A DNA stretch of 64,000 nt from Thiotrichaceae bacterium UBA973. Its GTDB lineage: Bacteria; Pseudomonadota; Gammaproteobacteria; Eutrophobiales; Eutrophobiaceae. The stretch lies in assembly GCA_002292815.1 (NCBI GenBank), contig DBBX01000028.1, forward strand, positions 115,521-179,520. The letters are read 5' to 3'. Of the stretch, positions 36,201 through 43,728 are shown piece after piece (the stretch's first letter is position 1; each line of letters starts with the position of its first letter). The position numbers were made by a program, and so were the translations under genes. A model generated the notes under the pieces. The model did no database searches and had not been told where the DNA came from. It saw nothing but the letters and a program-made list of their open reading frames with translations.

Positions 36201-36896
36201 ATATTTATCGTTAACGGTTCGTTAAATAACTTATCAGGTACAGCGACACAGTCTGCCGGAAATTTTATTTTAGGTGCGGGGTCTGATATTACAACTGCGA
36301 ACTTAAACGTTGTTGGTGGAACCTTAACGGGCACGGGTACGATTAATGGTAATGTGAATAATTCTGGCGGAATACTCGCAGCAGGCAGTTCACCGGGGAC
36401 GTTAATTATTGGAGGTAATTATATTCAAGGTGCAGGTGCTACATTCCAGGCAGAACTAGCGGGTACTGCCTTGGCCGGGACTGACTATGATTTGTTGTCT
36501 GTCGGTGGCACAACCTCATTAGCCGGGACACTAGACATTCAATTGTTTGGTGGGTATGCAGGTGCCATTGGTGATCAGTTTGATATTATTCAATCCGGAG
36601 GTGCGATCGCGGGTGATTTTGCTGCAGTCAATGTGCCGACCTCATATACTTTTTCCAGCACACCGAATACCCCGGCTGCCGGGGCATACCAACTTGCTAT
36701 CTTGAGTGACCCGTTTGTGACACCACCACCTTCAACACCACCACCATCAACACCACCTGCTTCCACAATTGGGGAAATTGAGAGTACCGACGAGATTATT
36801 GTGCTTGAAGATTTTCAAGAACAACTTAGTGTTACTTTCGTTGAACCGGATGCAGACAGCGAGGACGAAGAAAAACGCGAGCTTGCTTGCCGGTAG
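33264..36896 (+). CDS. Two-partner secretion exoprotein (TpsA, filamentous haemagglutinin family)
   Basis: A 1210-residue exported protein. After a signal peptide (to about 26) comes a TPS domain with the family motifs NPNGIVFGPNS (about 111-121) and GMWLLDPNNIEI near residue 425. The body is a Gly/Thr/Asn-rich beta-helix with irregular repeats. An autotransporter-associated beta segment near 1050-1150 (AGTDYDLLSVGGTTSLAGTL) precedes a proline linker (PPPSTPPPSTPPAS) and an acidic tail ending in ACR, whose lone cysteine could tether the protein. No VENN motif or toxin domain is seen, so an adhesin is more likely than a contact-dependent toxin. TpsB upstream is the cognate exporter. Confidence 0.92.
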   Translation: MMMKKINHNLTFGILLGLISSQAAYANPNGAQVVNGQVNIAHPDPNTLAITNSNGAIINWQQFSIQQNEITKFIQSGATSAILNRVVGQDPSAILGQLLSNGRVFLINPNGIVFGPNSIVDTAGLIASTLNMTDEDFINQNLKFQGENAADISSQGYIKAGANGDVFLIAPNIENSGIIETDGGQIILAAGESVIIASLDSDDIVFDVQAPDNEVVNLGEMITNGGAAKMFAGTIKHEGSINANSISVDENGNVQLFAQADIEITNDATITANGTNGGEIKIESEEGTVWNSGTIEAIGTEQQGGHVEVLGERVALLDEASIDASGETDGGEIFVGGDYQGKNDDVKNAKQTYVGENTSIKADAATNGDGGKVIVWADETTQAYGVITARGGSESGDGGFVETSGKVYLDVSGSSVDASAVNGERGMWLLDPNNIEIVAGGGNVNINAATPFVSTNDTAQLGVTLITSALNTGTDVTVTTSTGGTNGQAGDITVTAAIAKTAGTDATLTLNADNDININASITSTTGQLNLVLDAARTTGTGVINLGDGVVLDTNTGGTITATSEAVKIATATTATINSNSTFGSLTLAGSGSTLNGTGDVTVSGLTSWSFGGTIGGTGTLFANGGLNLTSSGQAFVVGRRIEVNGGAWSSTGATTFSSTGKFVNKTGKLLTVNSTGPDMTMGIELENLGTLTKTGAGNLVINSVLTTSGDVNVDAGTLDVNSTTFNWNGGALQGAGTLDIVGVTTFSIGGSATKTLGSFTLAPETLTVGGTGILDINGGTMNVAGLTTINSGATLKVSTATFNPSGTLNNNGLLDLRAGTLSLGAGGTHTGDFNTATGTVLQFTGGTHIMDSGSDTSGPGDIAFTGGTSTYSTGSTYTVSGDTGINGGDAIFNINAVTNSLTHGSGSFGGGSTGNITTSTWMPTSGVTLNDIDLILAANGTNTLTGINVNSAGTATVTNQGSLTVNGSTIGSNFTNTGIFIVNGSLNNLSGTATQSAGNFILGAGSDITTANLNVVGGTLTGTGTINGNVNNSGGILAAGSSPGTLIIGGNYIQGAGATFQAELAGTALAGTDYDLLSVGGTTSLAGTLDIQLFGGYAGAIGDQFDIIQSGGAIAGDFAAVNVPTSYTFSSTPNTPAAGAYQLAILSDPFVTPPPSTPPPSTPPASTIGEIESTDEIIVLEDFQEQLSVTFVEPDADSEDEEKRELACR

Positions 36897-36899
36897 TTT

Positions 36900-37682
36900 T
36901 TAATTCTGCGGTTTCCAATTTATCTCTATAGCCGTTGCCTCACCCAATACCACTTGTTTTAACTTTCTTGGCTGCTCTGTGTTGTTCTCATTGATGGCAA
37001 TTCGACCTGCCATAATCTCTGCTTTCTTTTGTGGGAAGATAGGGTCCTGTTCAGGATCTGCATAACCTATAGGGTAGAGTGGCTGGTTGCTAGATGGATC
37101 ATATTTATCAATGGCGCCGACGGTATGTAATAACTCATGCGCAATGATGACATGATTTTCTTTTTTCATGTTCTTGTCGGCAAAAGCATTAACCACACCG
37201 ATTAAACCTTTTTGTAATCCTAATGAGTGTGCAACAGTTGGCGTCTTAGCTGGATCAAAATAAAGCACAAATATTTGCACATCTTGCGGATACGGGTAAT
37301 TATCATTTTGCCATGCCCAGTAACGTAGCTTCAGACTCCACAGCATAATTGACAGGGTTGAAGCGTTACGCGCTGGCAAGGGTGGTTTGGATTTTAATTC
37401 TCCCGCAAATGAGACATCGGCAGGCTTTTTTAAGGGTAACTTATAGACCTTGGCCTCTCTCTCAAAAAATTCCTCTATATCACTAAAGTCACTTTTTTGT
37501 ATTTCATCAATATAGTTTTGACTTACAGCAGTACCATCGCCATTGATTGCATAGACAATAACATTGAGTGGCTCGTCCCAATCAGTGCTTCTTGCTTTGG
37601 CTAACCAGCCAGCCACAGCAACCATCAACAAGACATATAAGAGTATTAATATTCTTATATTCTTAAACATGCCACTGGCCAT
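36900..37682 (-). CDS. Membrane-anchored putative metallopeptidase with HELLH motif
   Basis: A 260-residue protein with one N-terminal membrane helix (about 9-26) and an extracytoplasmic domain. HELLHTVGAIDKYD near residue 190 matches the HExxH zinc site, with GAxDKY following; a glutamate or aspartate downstream would be the third ligand. I do not recognise a named family. It is convergent with TpsA (3 nt apart) and 21 nt downstream of the M17 peptidase gene on the same strand, so the two peptidase-like genes probably share a transcript. ATG at 37670 (MFKN) is an alternative start. Confidence 0.65.
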   Translation of the reverse strand: MASGMFKNIRILILLYVLLMVAVAGWLAKARSTDWDEPLNVIVYAINGDGTAVSQNYIDEIQKSDFSDIEEFFEREAKVYKLPLKKPADVSFAGELKSKPPLPARNASTLSIMLWSLKLRYWAWQNDNYPYPQDVQIFVLYFDPAKTPTVAHSLGLQKGLIGVVNAFADKNMKKENHVIIAHELLHTVGAIDKYDPSSNQPLYPIGYADPEQDPIFPQKKAEIMAGRIAINENNTEQPRKLKQVVLGEATAIEINWKPQN

Positions 37683-37703
37683 TTATTACATCCTTGTACG
37701 CGC

Positions 37704-39197
37704 TTATTTTAGATAGTCATTCATCAACAAATTAACACTATAACGCACACCAAATCCAATTGTGTCTGTTGGTATATGAGCCAAGCCACCTTTCTTGTTA
37801 CTACTGGAGAGATCCATATGTACCCATGGCGTGTCATGTTTTACAAACCTTTGCAGGAATCGAGATGCCAATATATGGTCTACGCCACTTTCCTGTGAAC
37901 ATTGTTTTACATCGGCAATATCACTTTTGATCATGTCGTCAAAATCTTCATCTAATGGAAATGGCCAAACACGCTCCCCTGAATCTTCACCGGCTTTAAT
38001 CAAATCGGCATGCCATTCTTTTTTATTGGTAAACACACCACTATAAGACGTGCCTATCGAATACATACACGCACCCGTCAAGGTTGCATAATCCAAGATC
38101 AACGATGGTTTCTCTTTAGATGCTAAAGCCAAGGTATCGGATAGCACCATGCGACCTTCGGCATCGGTATGTATGATCTCGATTGTTGTACCATCAGAGG
38201 CAGTGATAACATCATTAGGTATATATGCCTTGGGGCCAATATGGTTCATTGCCAAGGCCATCCAACATTCAACCGGACGATTAAAATTCATTTTCGTTAA
38301 CGCCAAAAAAGTACCTAAAGCAACCGCACTGCCCTGCATGTCTTCATGCATACCATACATATAATTGGCAGGTTTTAAATTTACACCGCCGGTGTCATAA
38401 CAAATGCCTTTACCTACTAGAAAAACTTTTTTGCCTTTCGTTGTTGTCTTTGGCGTATAGCGCAGACGAACAATACCGGAATCTGCTTTTGGGCTACCTT
38501 GTGATACCGCTAAAAATGCACCCGCCTTTTTCTTCTTTAATATCGCTTCATCATAAAATTCGAGTTTCCATTTATTCTCACGCGCTAATTCTCTTACTTT
38601 TTTCAGGTACTCTGTTGGTGTTAATTTATTCGGGGGTAAAATACTGAGACTACGCGTCAAAGCATTCCCCTCTGCAATCGCAAAGCTTTGTTTAAAACCA
38701 TGATTCGCTCGCACACCAAACAATGATAATTTTGCCAGTCGTGATGCCGTTTTCTTTTCACTCTTAAATTTTGGCATTTCAGCTGCAGCAGCTAATGCAG
38801 CAGAGATTAATGCCTCTGCAATGCGTTCCGACTCTACTTTATTAAAGCCAGAAACAAGCAAACCTAGTTGAGTTGGGTTAATAGATGAATGTGCAGCCAC
38901 GAGTTTTCTTGCTAGCGTTAATAATTCAAAGCTACTGATCTTTGCCTCTATTGCCGCATAACTGACATGGCTTGAATTCTTATTCGGTAAATCAATAATG
39001 ACTGGAGCAGTGTCCGCCTTCTTCAGGTCGAGCTCTTGTCGGCGCTTCAATAATTTTTCCTGATATGGAAAGGCTGACGATTTAATTACCTTTTCCATAG
39101 GATGGGCAAAGATCATCAACCAGTTACTGATAGCATCAATATTCCTTTCGGTAGGCGGTAATTCTTTTTGTTGTAATGTAATACTCATTTTGTTCAC
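37704..39197 (-). CDS. M17 family leucyl aminopeptidase
   Basis: A 497-residue cytosolic dinuclear metallopeptidase. GKGICYDTGGVNLKP (metal Lys and Asp), MHEDMQGSAV and the signature HTDAEGRMVLSDTLA are all present in the C-terminal catalytic domain, and the N-terminal domain is of usual length. M17 enzymes release N-terminal residues from peptides. The signature has HTDAEGRM where the classical form is NTDAEGRL, which still keeps the Asp, Glu and Arg needed for catalysis. The gene is divergent from aceE; the region between them carries the operators listed below. Confidence 0.93.
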   Translation of the reverse strand: MNKMSITLQQKELPPTERNIDAISNWLMIFAHPMEKVIKSSAFPYQEKLLKRRQELDLKKADTAPVIIDLPNKNSSHVSYAAIEAKISSFELLTLARKLVAAHSSINPTQLGLLVSGFNKVESERIAEALISAALAAAAEMPKFKSEKKTASRLAKLSLFGVRANHGFKQSFAIAEGNALTRSLSILPPNKLTPTEYLKKVRELARENKWKLEFYDEAILKKKKAGAFLAVSQGSPKADSGIVRLRYTPKTTTKGKKVFLVGKGICYDTGGVNLKPANYMYGMHEDMQGSAVALGTFLALTKMNFNRPVECWMALAMNHIGPKAYIPNDVITASDGTTIEIIHTDAEGRMVLSDTLALASKEKPSLILDYATLTGACMYSIGTSYSGVFTNKKEWHADLIKAGEDSGERVWPFPLDEDFDDMIKSDIADVKQCSQESGVDHILASRFLQRFVKHDTPWVHMDLSSSNKKGGLAHIPTDTIGFGVRYSVNLLMNDYLK

Positions 39198-39456
39198 GGT
39201 TCCTTACTCTGGATTGTTTTATGCGCAATGATAGAGAACTTTGCGCAATGACACGAGGAAAACACTTTGAATAACTTTGTACACCATCTGAATCTAGATT
39301 AATGCCTAATGGTTCATAATAAATCTTTAATAAAATCTAGGTTCTGGTTTCAGCAGCACTTTGGTATCCATAATGGGTAGTTATATATCTGTTACGCAAT
39401 CAAGGGGGTTAAAACAGTGCTCTGAATATTAAGCGTCGTTATTCTATAAAAGACTG

Positions 39457-39468
39457 ATTGTCGACAAT
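39457..39468. promoter_or_regulatory. Operator copy 1 before aceE: ATTGTCGACAAT
   Basis: Perfect palindrome identical to those at 18686 and 18748. It lies 62 bp from copy 2, the same spacing as upstream of the acetoacetate-decarboxylase-family gene. Confidence 0.85.
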
Positions 39469-39518
39469 ACTTATTGAAATTACCATATTTTGTTGATAAT
39501 TTTATTATATAATTATTT

Positions 39519-39530
39519 ATTGTCGACAAT
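39519..39530. promoter_or_regulatory. Operator copy 2 before aceE: ATTGTCGACAAT
   Basis: Fourth copy, followed by ATAGATTG as at 18760-18767. It lies 171 nt before the aceE start, overlapping or near the likely promoter. Confidence 0.85.
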
Positions 39531-39701
39531 ATAGATTGTGATTTTGGTATATGATTCTAAAAGATTAGAAAAACAGTGATTCCAATAATGCGTCAAAATA
39601 ATAGAATCTAAACCAAATATAAAATTATAGTTAAGCTGTTGTACCACTAATTTGTCGATGAGTGGGCTATTATAAAAAGTATAAAAGGGACACATATTAA
39701 T

Positions 39702-42365
39702 ATGTCTGATCAAGAACACGATATCGATCCTCATGAAACGACTGAATGGCTTGAAGCATTAGAAGCTGTTCTGAAAATAGAAGGTGCCGAACGCGCGCAT
39801 TACCTGCTGGAAAAGTTAATCGACAAGGCAAGAAGCGAAGGAGCCGATATTCCCTTCAGCGCCAATACAGATTACGTCAACACCCTCCCTGTCTTCAAAC
39901 AGGCCAAGTATCCCGGTGACACGACTATTGAGCATAAGATCAGGTCTTACGTGCGCTGGAACGCAATGGTTATGGTTCTTAGAGCAAATATAGATACGAA
40001 TGTCGGTGGGCATATTGCCAGCTATGCTTCTGCTGCAACTCTCTATGATGTCGGCTACAACCATTTCTGGCACGCCCCTTCAGAGGAGCATGATGGTGAC
40101 CTTATCTATGTTCAAGGACATTCATCACCGGGTGTCTATGCCCGGGCTTTTATGTTGGGTCGCTTGTCACAAGAGCAAATGAACAACTTTCGGCAAGAAG
40201 TTGATGGTGGTGGTCTACCTTCGTATCCACATCCCTGGTTGATGCCAGACTTTTGGCAATTTCCAACTGTGTCAATGGGTCTGGGGCCAATCATGGCCAT
40301 CTATCAGGCGCGTTTCATGAAATATTTACAAGATCGCGAAATTCGAAATACCGATGGACGTAAAGTTTGGTTGTTTATGGGCGACGGCGAATCCGATGAA
40401 CCAGAATCACTTGGTGCAATCGGCATGGCTGGACGCGAAAAACTCGACAACCTGGTATTTGTGATCAACTGCAATCTGCAAAGGTTGGATGGACCTGTCC
40501 GTGGTAACGGTAAAATTATTCAGGAACTTGAATCCAACTTTCGTGGTGCGGGCTGGAACGTGATTAAAGTAATCTGGGGCACCCGATGGGATTCCTTATT
40601 ACAAAAGGATCATAACGGCGCATTAAAAAAACGCATGGCCGCGTGTGTTGATGGCGATTACCAAACCTATAAAGCTAAAGACGGTGCTTATGTCCGTGAA
40701 CACTTCTTTAATACGCCAGAATTAAAAGAGATGGTCGCTGATTGGTCGGACAGAGACATCTGGGAATTGAATCGCGGTGGCCATGATCCTGCTAAAATTT
40801 ATGCCGCATTCCACGCCGCTGTAAATCATAAAGGCCAGCCAACCGTAATATTACCCAAGACCGTTAAAGGTTACGGTATGGGTGAATCCGGTGAGGCACA
40901 GAATATTACCCATCAGCAAAAGAAGATGAGCCTTGATTCACTCAAGATATTTCGCGATCGTTTTGAACTGCCTATAGATGACGACAATATAGAAAGCCTC
41001 CCTTATCTTACTTTTGAAGAAGGTTCAAAAGAACTCGAATACATGCAACAACGTCGTGAAGATCTCGGCGGTTATTTACCCGCGCGGAGACAGAAATCAA
41101 GCCCGCTTATCGTACCTGAACTTAATACTTTCGACTCTTTATTAAAGGCAACAGCAGAAGGTCGAGAAATATCAACGACGATGGCCTTTGTCAGAATATT
41201 AAATATTCTGGTCAAAGATAAGAACCTTGGCAATCGCGTTGTGCCGATAGTACCTGATGAATCACGCACTTTTGGTATGGAAGGCATGTTTCGACAATTA
41301 GGAATATGGAATCAACTGGGGCAACTCTACACACCACAAGATTCTGACCAACTCATGTTTTACAAAGAAGATAAACATGGTCAGGTATTGCAAGAAGGCA
41401 TTAACGAAGCCGGCGGTATGTGTGACTGGATTGCGGCAGGCACATCTTATTCGACTAATAACGAACCGATGATTCCATTTTATATCCTCTACTCCATGTT
41501 TGGCTTTCAGCGCATCGGAGATCTTGCCTGGGCAGCCGCTGATCAACGTACCCGCGGTTTTCTATTAGGTGGCACAGCAGGTCGTACAACTTTGAATGGT
41601 GAAGGTCTGCAGCACGAAGATGGGCATAGCCAACTCTGGTCCACAGTGGTGCCAAATTGTATTTCATATGATCCTAGTTTTTCTTTTGAACTGGCCGTCA
41701 TTATGCAAGACGGCTTACGTAGGATGTATGTCGAGCAGGAAGATATCTATTACTACATCACGGTAATGAATGAAAATTATGCGCATCCTGAAATGCCAAA
41801 AGGTGCGGAAAAAGACATCATTAAAGGGATGTATTCATTTAGTAAAGGTGCGAAAAATAAAAAACCACGGGTCCAATTATTAGGTTCAGGCACGATATTT
41901 AATGAGGTCATTGCTGCCGCCAAGATGCTTAAGGATGACTGGGGAGTTGAGTCTGACATATGGGGTTGCCCAAGTTTTACTGAACTCGCTCGCGATGGTC
42001 AAACATGTGAACGTTGGAACCGACTACACCCTGAATCGAAGAAAAAAGTGTCTCACATTGAAAAATGCTTGAGTAAGAGCACAGGTCCATTGATTGCTGC
42101 CACAGATTACGTTCGTCTCTTTGCTGAACAGATCAGACCATACCTGCCTACACAAAAAAACTATACAGTTTTAGGCACCGATGGTTTTGGTCGTTCTGAT
42201 ACTCGCGAACAACTACGTAAACATTTTGAAGTGAATCGATATCATGTTGTCGTCGCTGCTCTGGATGGACTTTGTAGTACTGACACAATAGACAGTAGCA
42301 AGGTGTCAGAAGCCATAAAGAAATATGGCATTGATAATGAAAGTCCTGCGCCATGGACAATTTAA
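39702..42365 (+). CDS. aceE: Pyruvate dehydrogenase E1 component, homodimeric type
   Basis: An 887-residue thiamine-diphosphate enzyme. The TPP motif GDGESDEPESLGAIGMAGREK near residue 228 is split in short pieces GDGESDEPES and AGREKLDNLV. The C-terminal region (LLGSGTIFNEV) is the transketolase-like domain. It decarboxylates pyruvate and acetylates the lipoyl group of E2. It is the first gene of a PDH operon: the E2 gene follows after 40 nt. Two operators upstream point to metabolite-responsive repression. AAAAGGGAC lies before the start codon. Confidence 0.97.
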   Translation: MSDQEHDIDPHETTEWLEALEAVLKIEGAERAHYLLEKLIDKARSEGADIPFSANTDYVNTLPVFKQAKYPGDTTIEHKIRSYVRWNAMVMVLRANIDTNVGGHIASYASAATLYDVGYNHFWHAPSEEHDGDLIYVQGHSSPGVYARAFMLGRLSQEQMNNFRQEVDGGGLPSYPHPWLMPDFWQFPTVSMGLGPIMAIYQARFMKYLQDREIRNTDGRKVWLFMGDGESDEPESLGAIGMAGREKLDNLVFVINCNLQRLDGPVRGNGKIIQELESNFRGAGWNVIKVIWGTRWDSLLQKDHNGALKKRMAACVDGDYQTYKAKDGAYVREHFFNTPELKEMVADWSDRDIWELNRGGHDPAKIYAAFHAAVNHKGQPTVILPKTVKGYGMGESGEAQNITHQQKKMSLDSLKIFRDRFELPIDDDNIESLPYLTFEEGSKELEYMQQRREDLGGYLPARRQKSSPLIVPELNTFDSLLKATAEGREISTTMAFVRILNILVKDKNLGNRVVPIVPDESRTFGMEGMFRQLGIWNQLGQLYTPQDSDQLMFYKEDKHGQVLQEGINEAGGMCDWIAAGTSYSTNNEPMIPFYILYSMFGFQRIGDLAWAAADQRTRGFLLGGTAGRTTLNGEGLQHEDGHSQLWSTVVPNCISYDPSFSFELAVIMQDGLRRMYVEQEDIYYYITVMNENYAHPEMPKGAEKDIIKGMYSFSKGAKNKKPRVQLLGSGTIFNEVIAAAKMLKDDWGVESDIWGCPSFTELARDGQTCERWNRLHPESKKKVSHIEKCLSKSTGPLIAATDYVRLFAEQIRPYLPTQKNYTVLGTDGFGRSDTREQLRKHFEVNRYHVVVAALDGLCSTDTIDSSKVSEAIKKYGIDNESPAPWTI

Positions 42366-42405
42366 TTAACCTTAAATCAATACGCATACGACAGGATTTT
42401 AATTA

Positions 42406-43704
42406 ATGAGTGACATTATTGAAGTGAAAGTCCCTGACATTGGTGACTTTGATGCAGTTGAAGTAATAGAAGTGCTGGTTCAAGCAGGCGATACTATTAC
42501 TGAAGAACAAGCACTAATTACACTGGAAAGTGATAAAGCGAGTATGGAAATCCCATCAACGCATGCAGGGACTATAAAAGAAGTGTTTGTAAATGTTGGT
42601 GACAACATCGCGCAAGGCGCGAACATTCTTAGCTTATCGGTTAGTGCTGACGCTGAAACTAAAACAGAAACGCCTCCTGAGGCTAAAGCAAAAGAGACAA
42701 CAAAAACACCTCCGCCACCTGTGGAGACACCTGAAGTTAAACAGCAACCGGCTCCAGTCTCACCAGCACCAACAAAAGAGAATACTTCTGAAACACAGGC
42801 AAAAGGTCATATACATGCAAGCCCATCAGTACGTCGTTTTGCCAGAGAGCTCGGTGTAGATGTTTCAAAGATAACCAAGGCGAGCGGACCGAAGCATCGC
42901 ATTCTGAAAGAAGATGTGAAGCAATTTGTTAAACAAGCATTGTCGAGTACCAGCGCAAAAAGTGGTTCCGGCATTCCGGCAATCCCCACCGTAGACTTTA
43001 GCAAGTTTGGTGAAATCGAAGAACGTCCATTAGGTCGAATTAAGAAACTTACCGCAATACACCTGACACGGTCATGGTTGAATGTGCCTATGGTGACTCA
43101 TCATGATGTTGCGGATGTAACCGAGATGGAAAACTTCAGACAATCATTAAAAGCAGAAGCAGAAAAAAGAGGCGTCAAAGTCACCTTTTTGGCATTTATA
43201 ATGAAAGCTTTAGTGGCCGCCTTAAAAATATATCCTGAGTTTAATGCTTCACTTTCCAGTGATGGCAGCTCACTTATTTTGAAGAAGTACTTTCATATTG
43301 GTATTGCAGTGGATACACCGAATGGATTGGTTGTGCCTGTGTTCAGAGATGTCGATGAAAAAAATATTTTTGACCTAGCAGAAGAAATGGCCGTAGTCAG
43401 TAGTAAAGCAAGAGAAGGCAAATTGAGCCCGAAAGAAATGCAAGGTGCGTGTATGACTATTTCAAGCCTGGGCGGCATCGGCGGCACAGCATTCACGCCG
43501 ATTGTAAATGCACCGGAAGTGGCAATATTGGGTGTCACTCGTTCTGATATGCAACCCAAGTGGAATGGCAAAGAATTTGAGCCACGTTTAATGTTGCCTT
43601 TGGACCTGACCTACGATCATCGCGTCATTGACGGCGCCGCTGCAGCAAAATTTATGGCTACCTTATCAGGCTTCCTACACGACATTCGTCACATACTACT
43701 TTAG
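42406..43704 (+). CDS. aceF: Dihydrolipoyllysine acetyltransferase, PDH E2 (single lipoyl domain)
   Basis: A 432-residue E2. Residues 1-80 form one lipoyl domain with the lipoylated lysine in ESDKASME (about 45). An Ala/Pro/Thr/Lys linker leads to the peripheral subunit-binding domain (ASPSVRRFARELGVD, about 142-156). The catalytic domain ends with the active-site motif DHRVIDGA. It transfers the acetyl group to CoA and forms the PDH core. E. coli has three lipoyl domains; a single one is common elsewhere. Here E3 carries another lipoyl domain of very similar sequence. Confidence 0.96.
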   Translation: MSDIIEVKVPDIGDFDAVEVIEVLVQAGDTITEEQALITLESDKASMEIPSTHAGTIKEVFVNVGDNIAQGANILSLSVSADAETKTETPPEAKAKETTKTPPPPVETPEVKQQPAPVSPAPTKENTSETQAKGHIHASPSVRRFARELGVDVSKITKASGPKHRILKEDVKQFVKQALSSTSAKSGSGIPAIPTVDFSKFGEIEERPLGRIKKLTAIHLTRSWLNVPMVTHHDVADVTEMENFRQSLKAEAEKRGVKVTFLAFIMKALVAALKIYPEFNASLSSDGSSLILKKYFHIGIAVDTPNGLVVPVFRDVDEKNIFDLAEEMAVVSSKAREGKLSPKEMQGACMTISSLGGIGGTAFTPIVNAPEVAILGVTRSDMQPKWNGKEFEPRLMLPLDLTYDHRVIDGAAAAKFMATLSGFLHDIRHILL

Positions 43705-43728
43705 ATTTTATTCTGGATATTTAACACA

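Larger units (their letters stand above)
39198..39701. other. Intergenic region between the M17 peptidase and aceE
   Basis: About 500 nt with no gene. Its right half has two ATTGTCGACAAT operators. AT-rich sequence around 39540-39555 contains TATGAT (39550-39555) as a possible -10 for aceE. The left half shows nothing recognisable. Confidence 0.6.

Noticed and set aside
33264..36896. CdiA-type contact-dependent toxin
   Set aside because: No VENN motif, no toxin domain at the C-terminus and no immunity gene downstream; the next gene is convergent.
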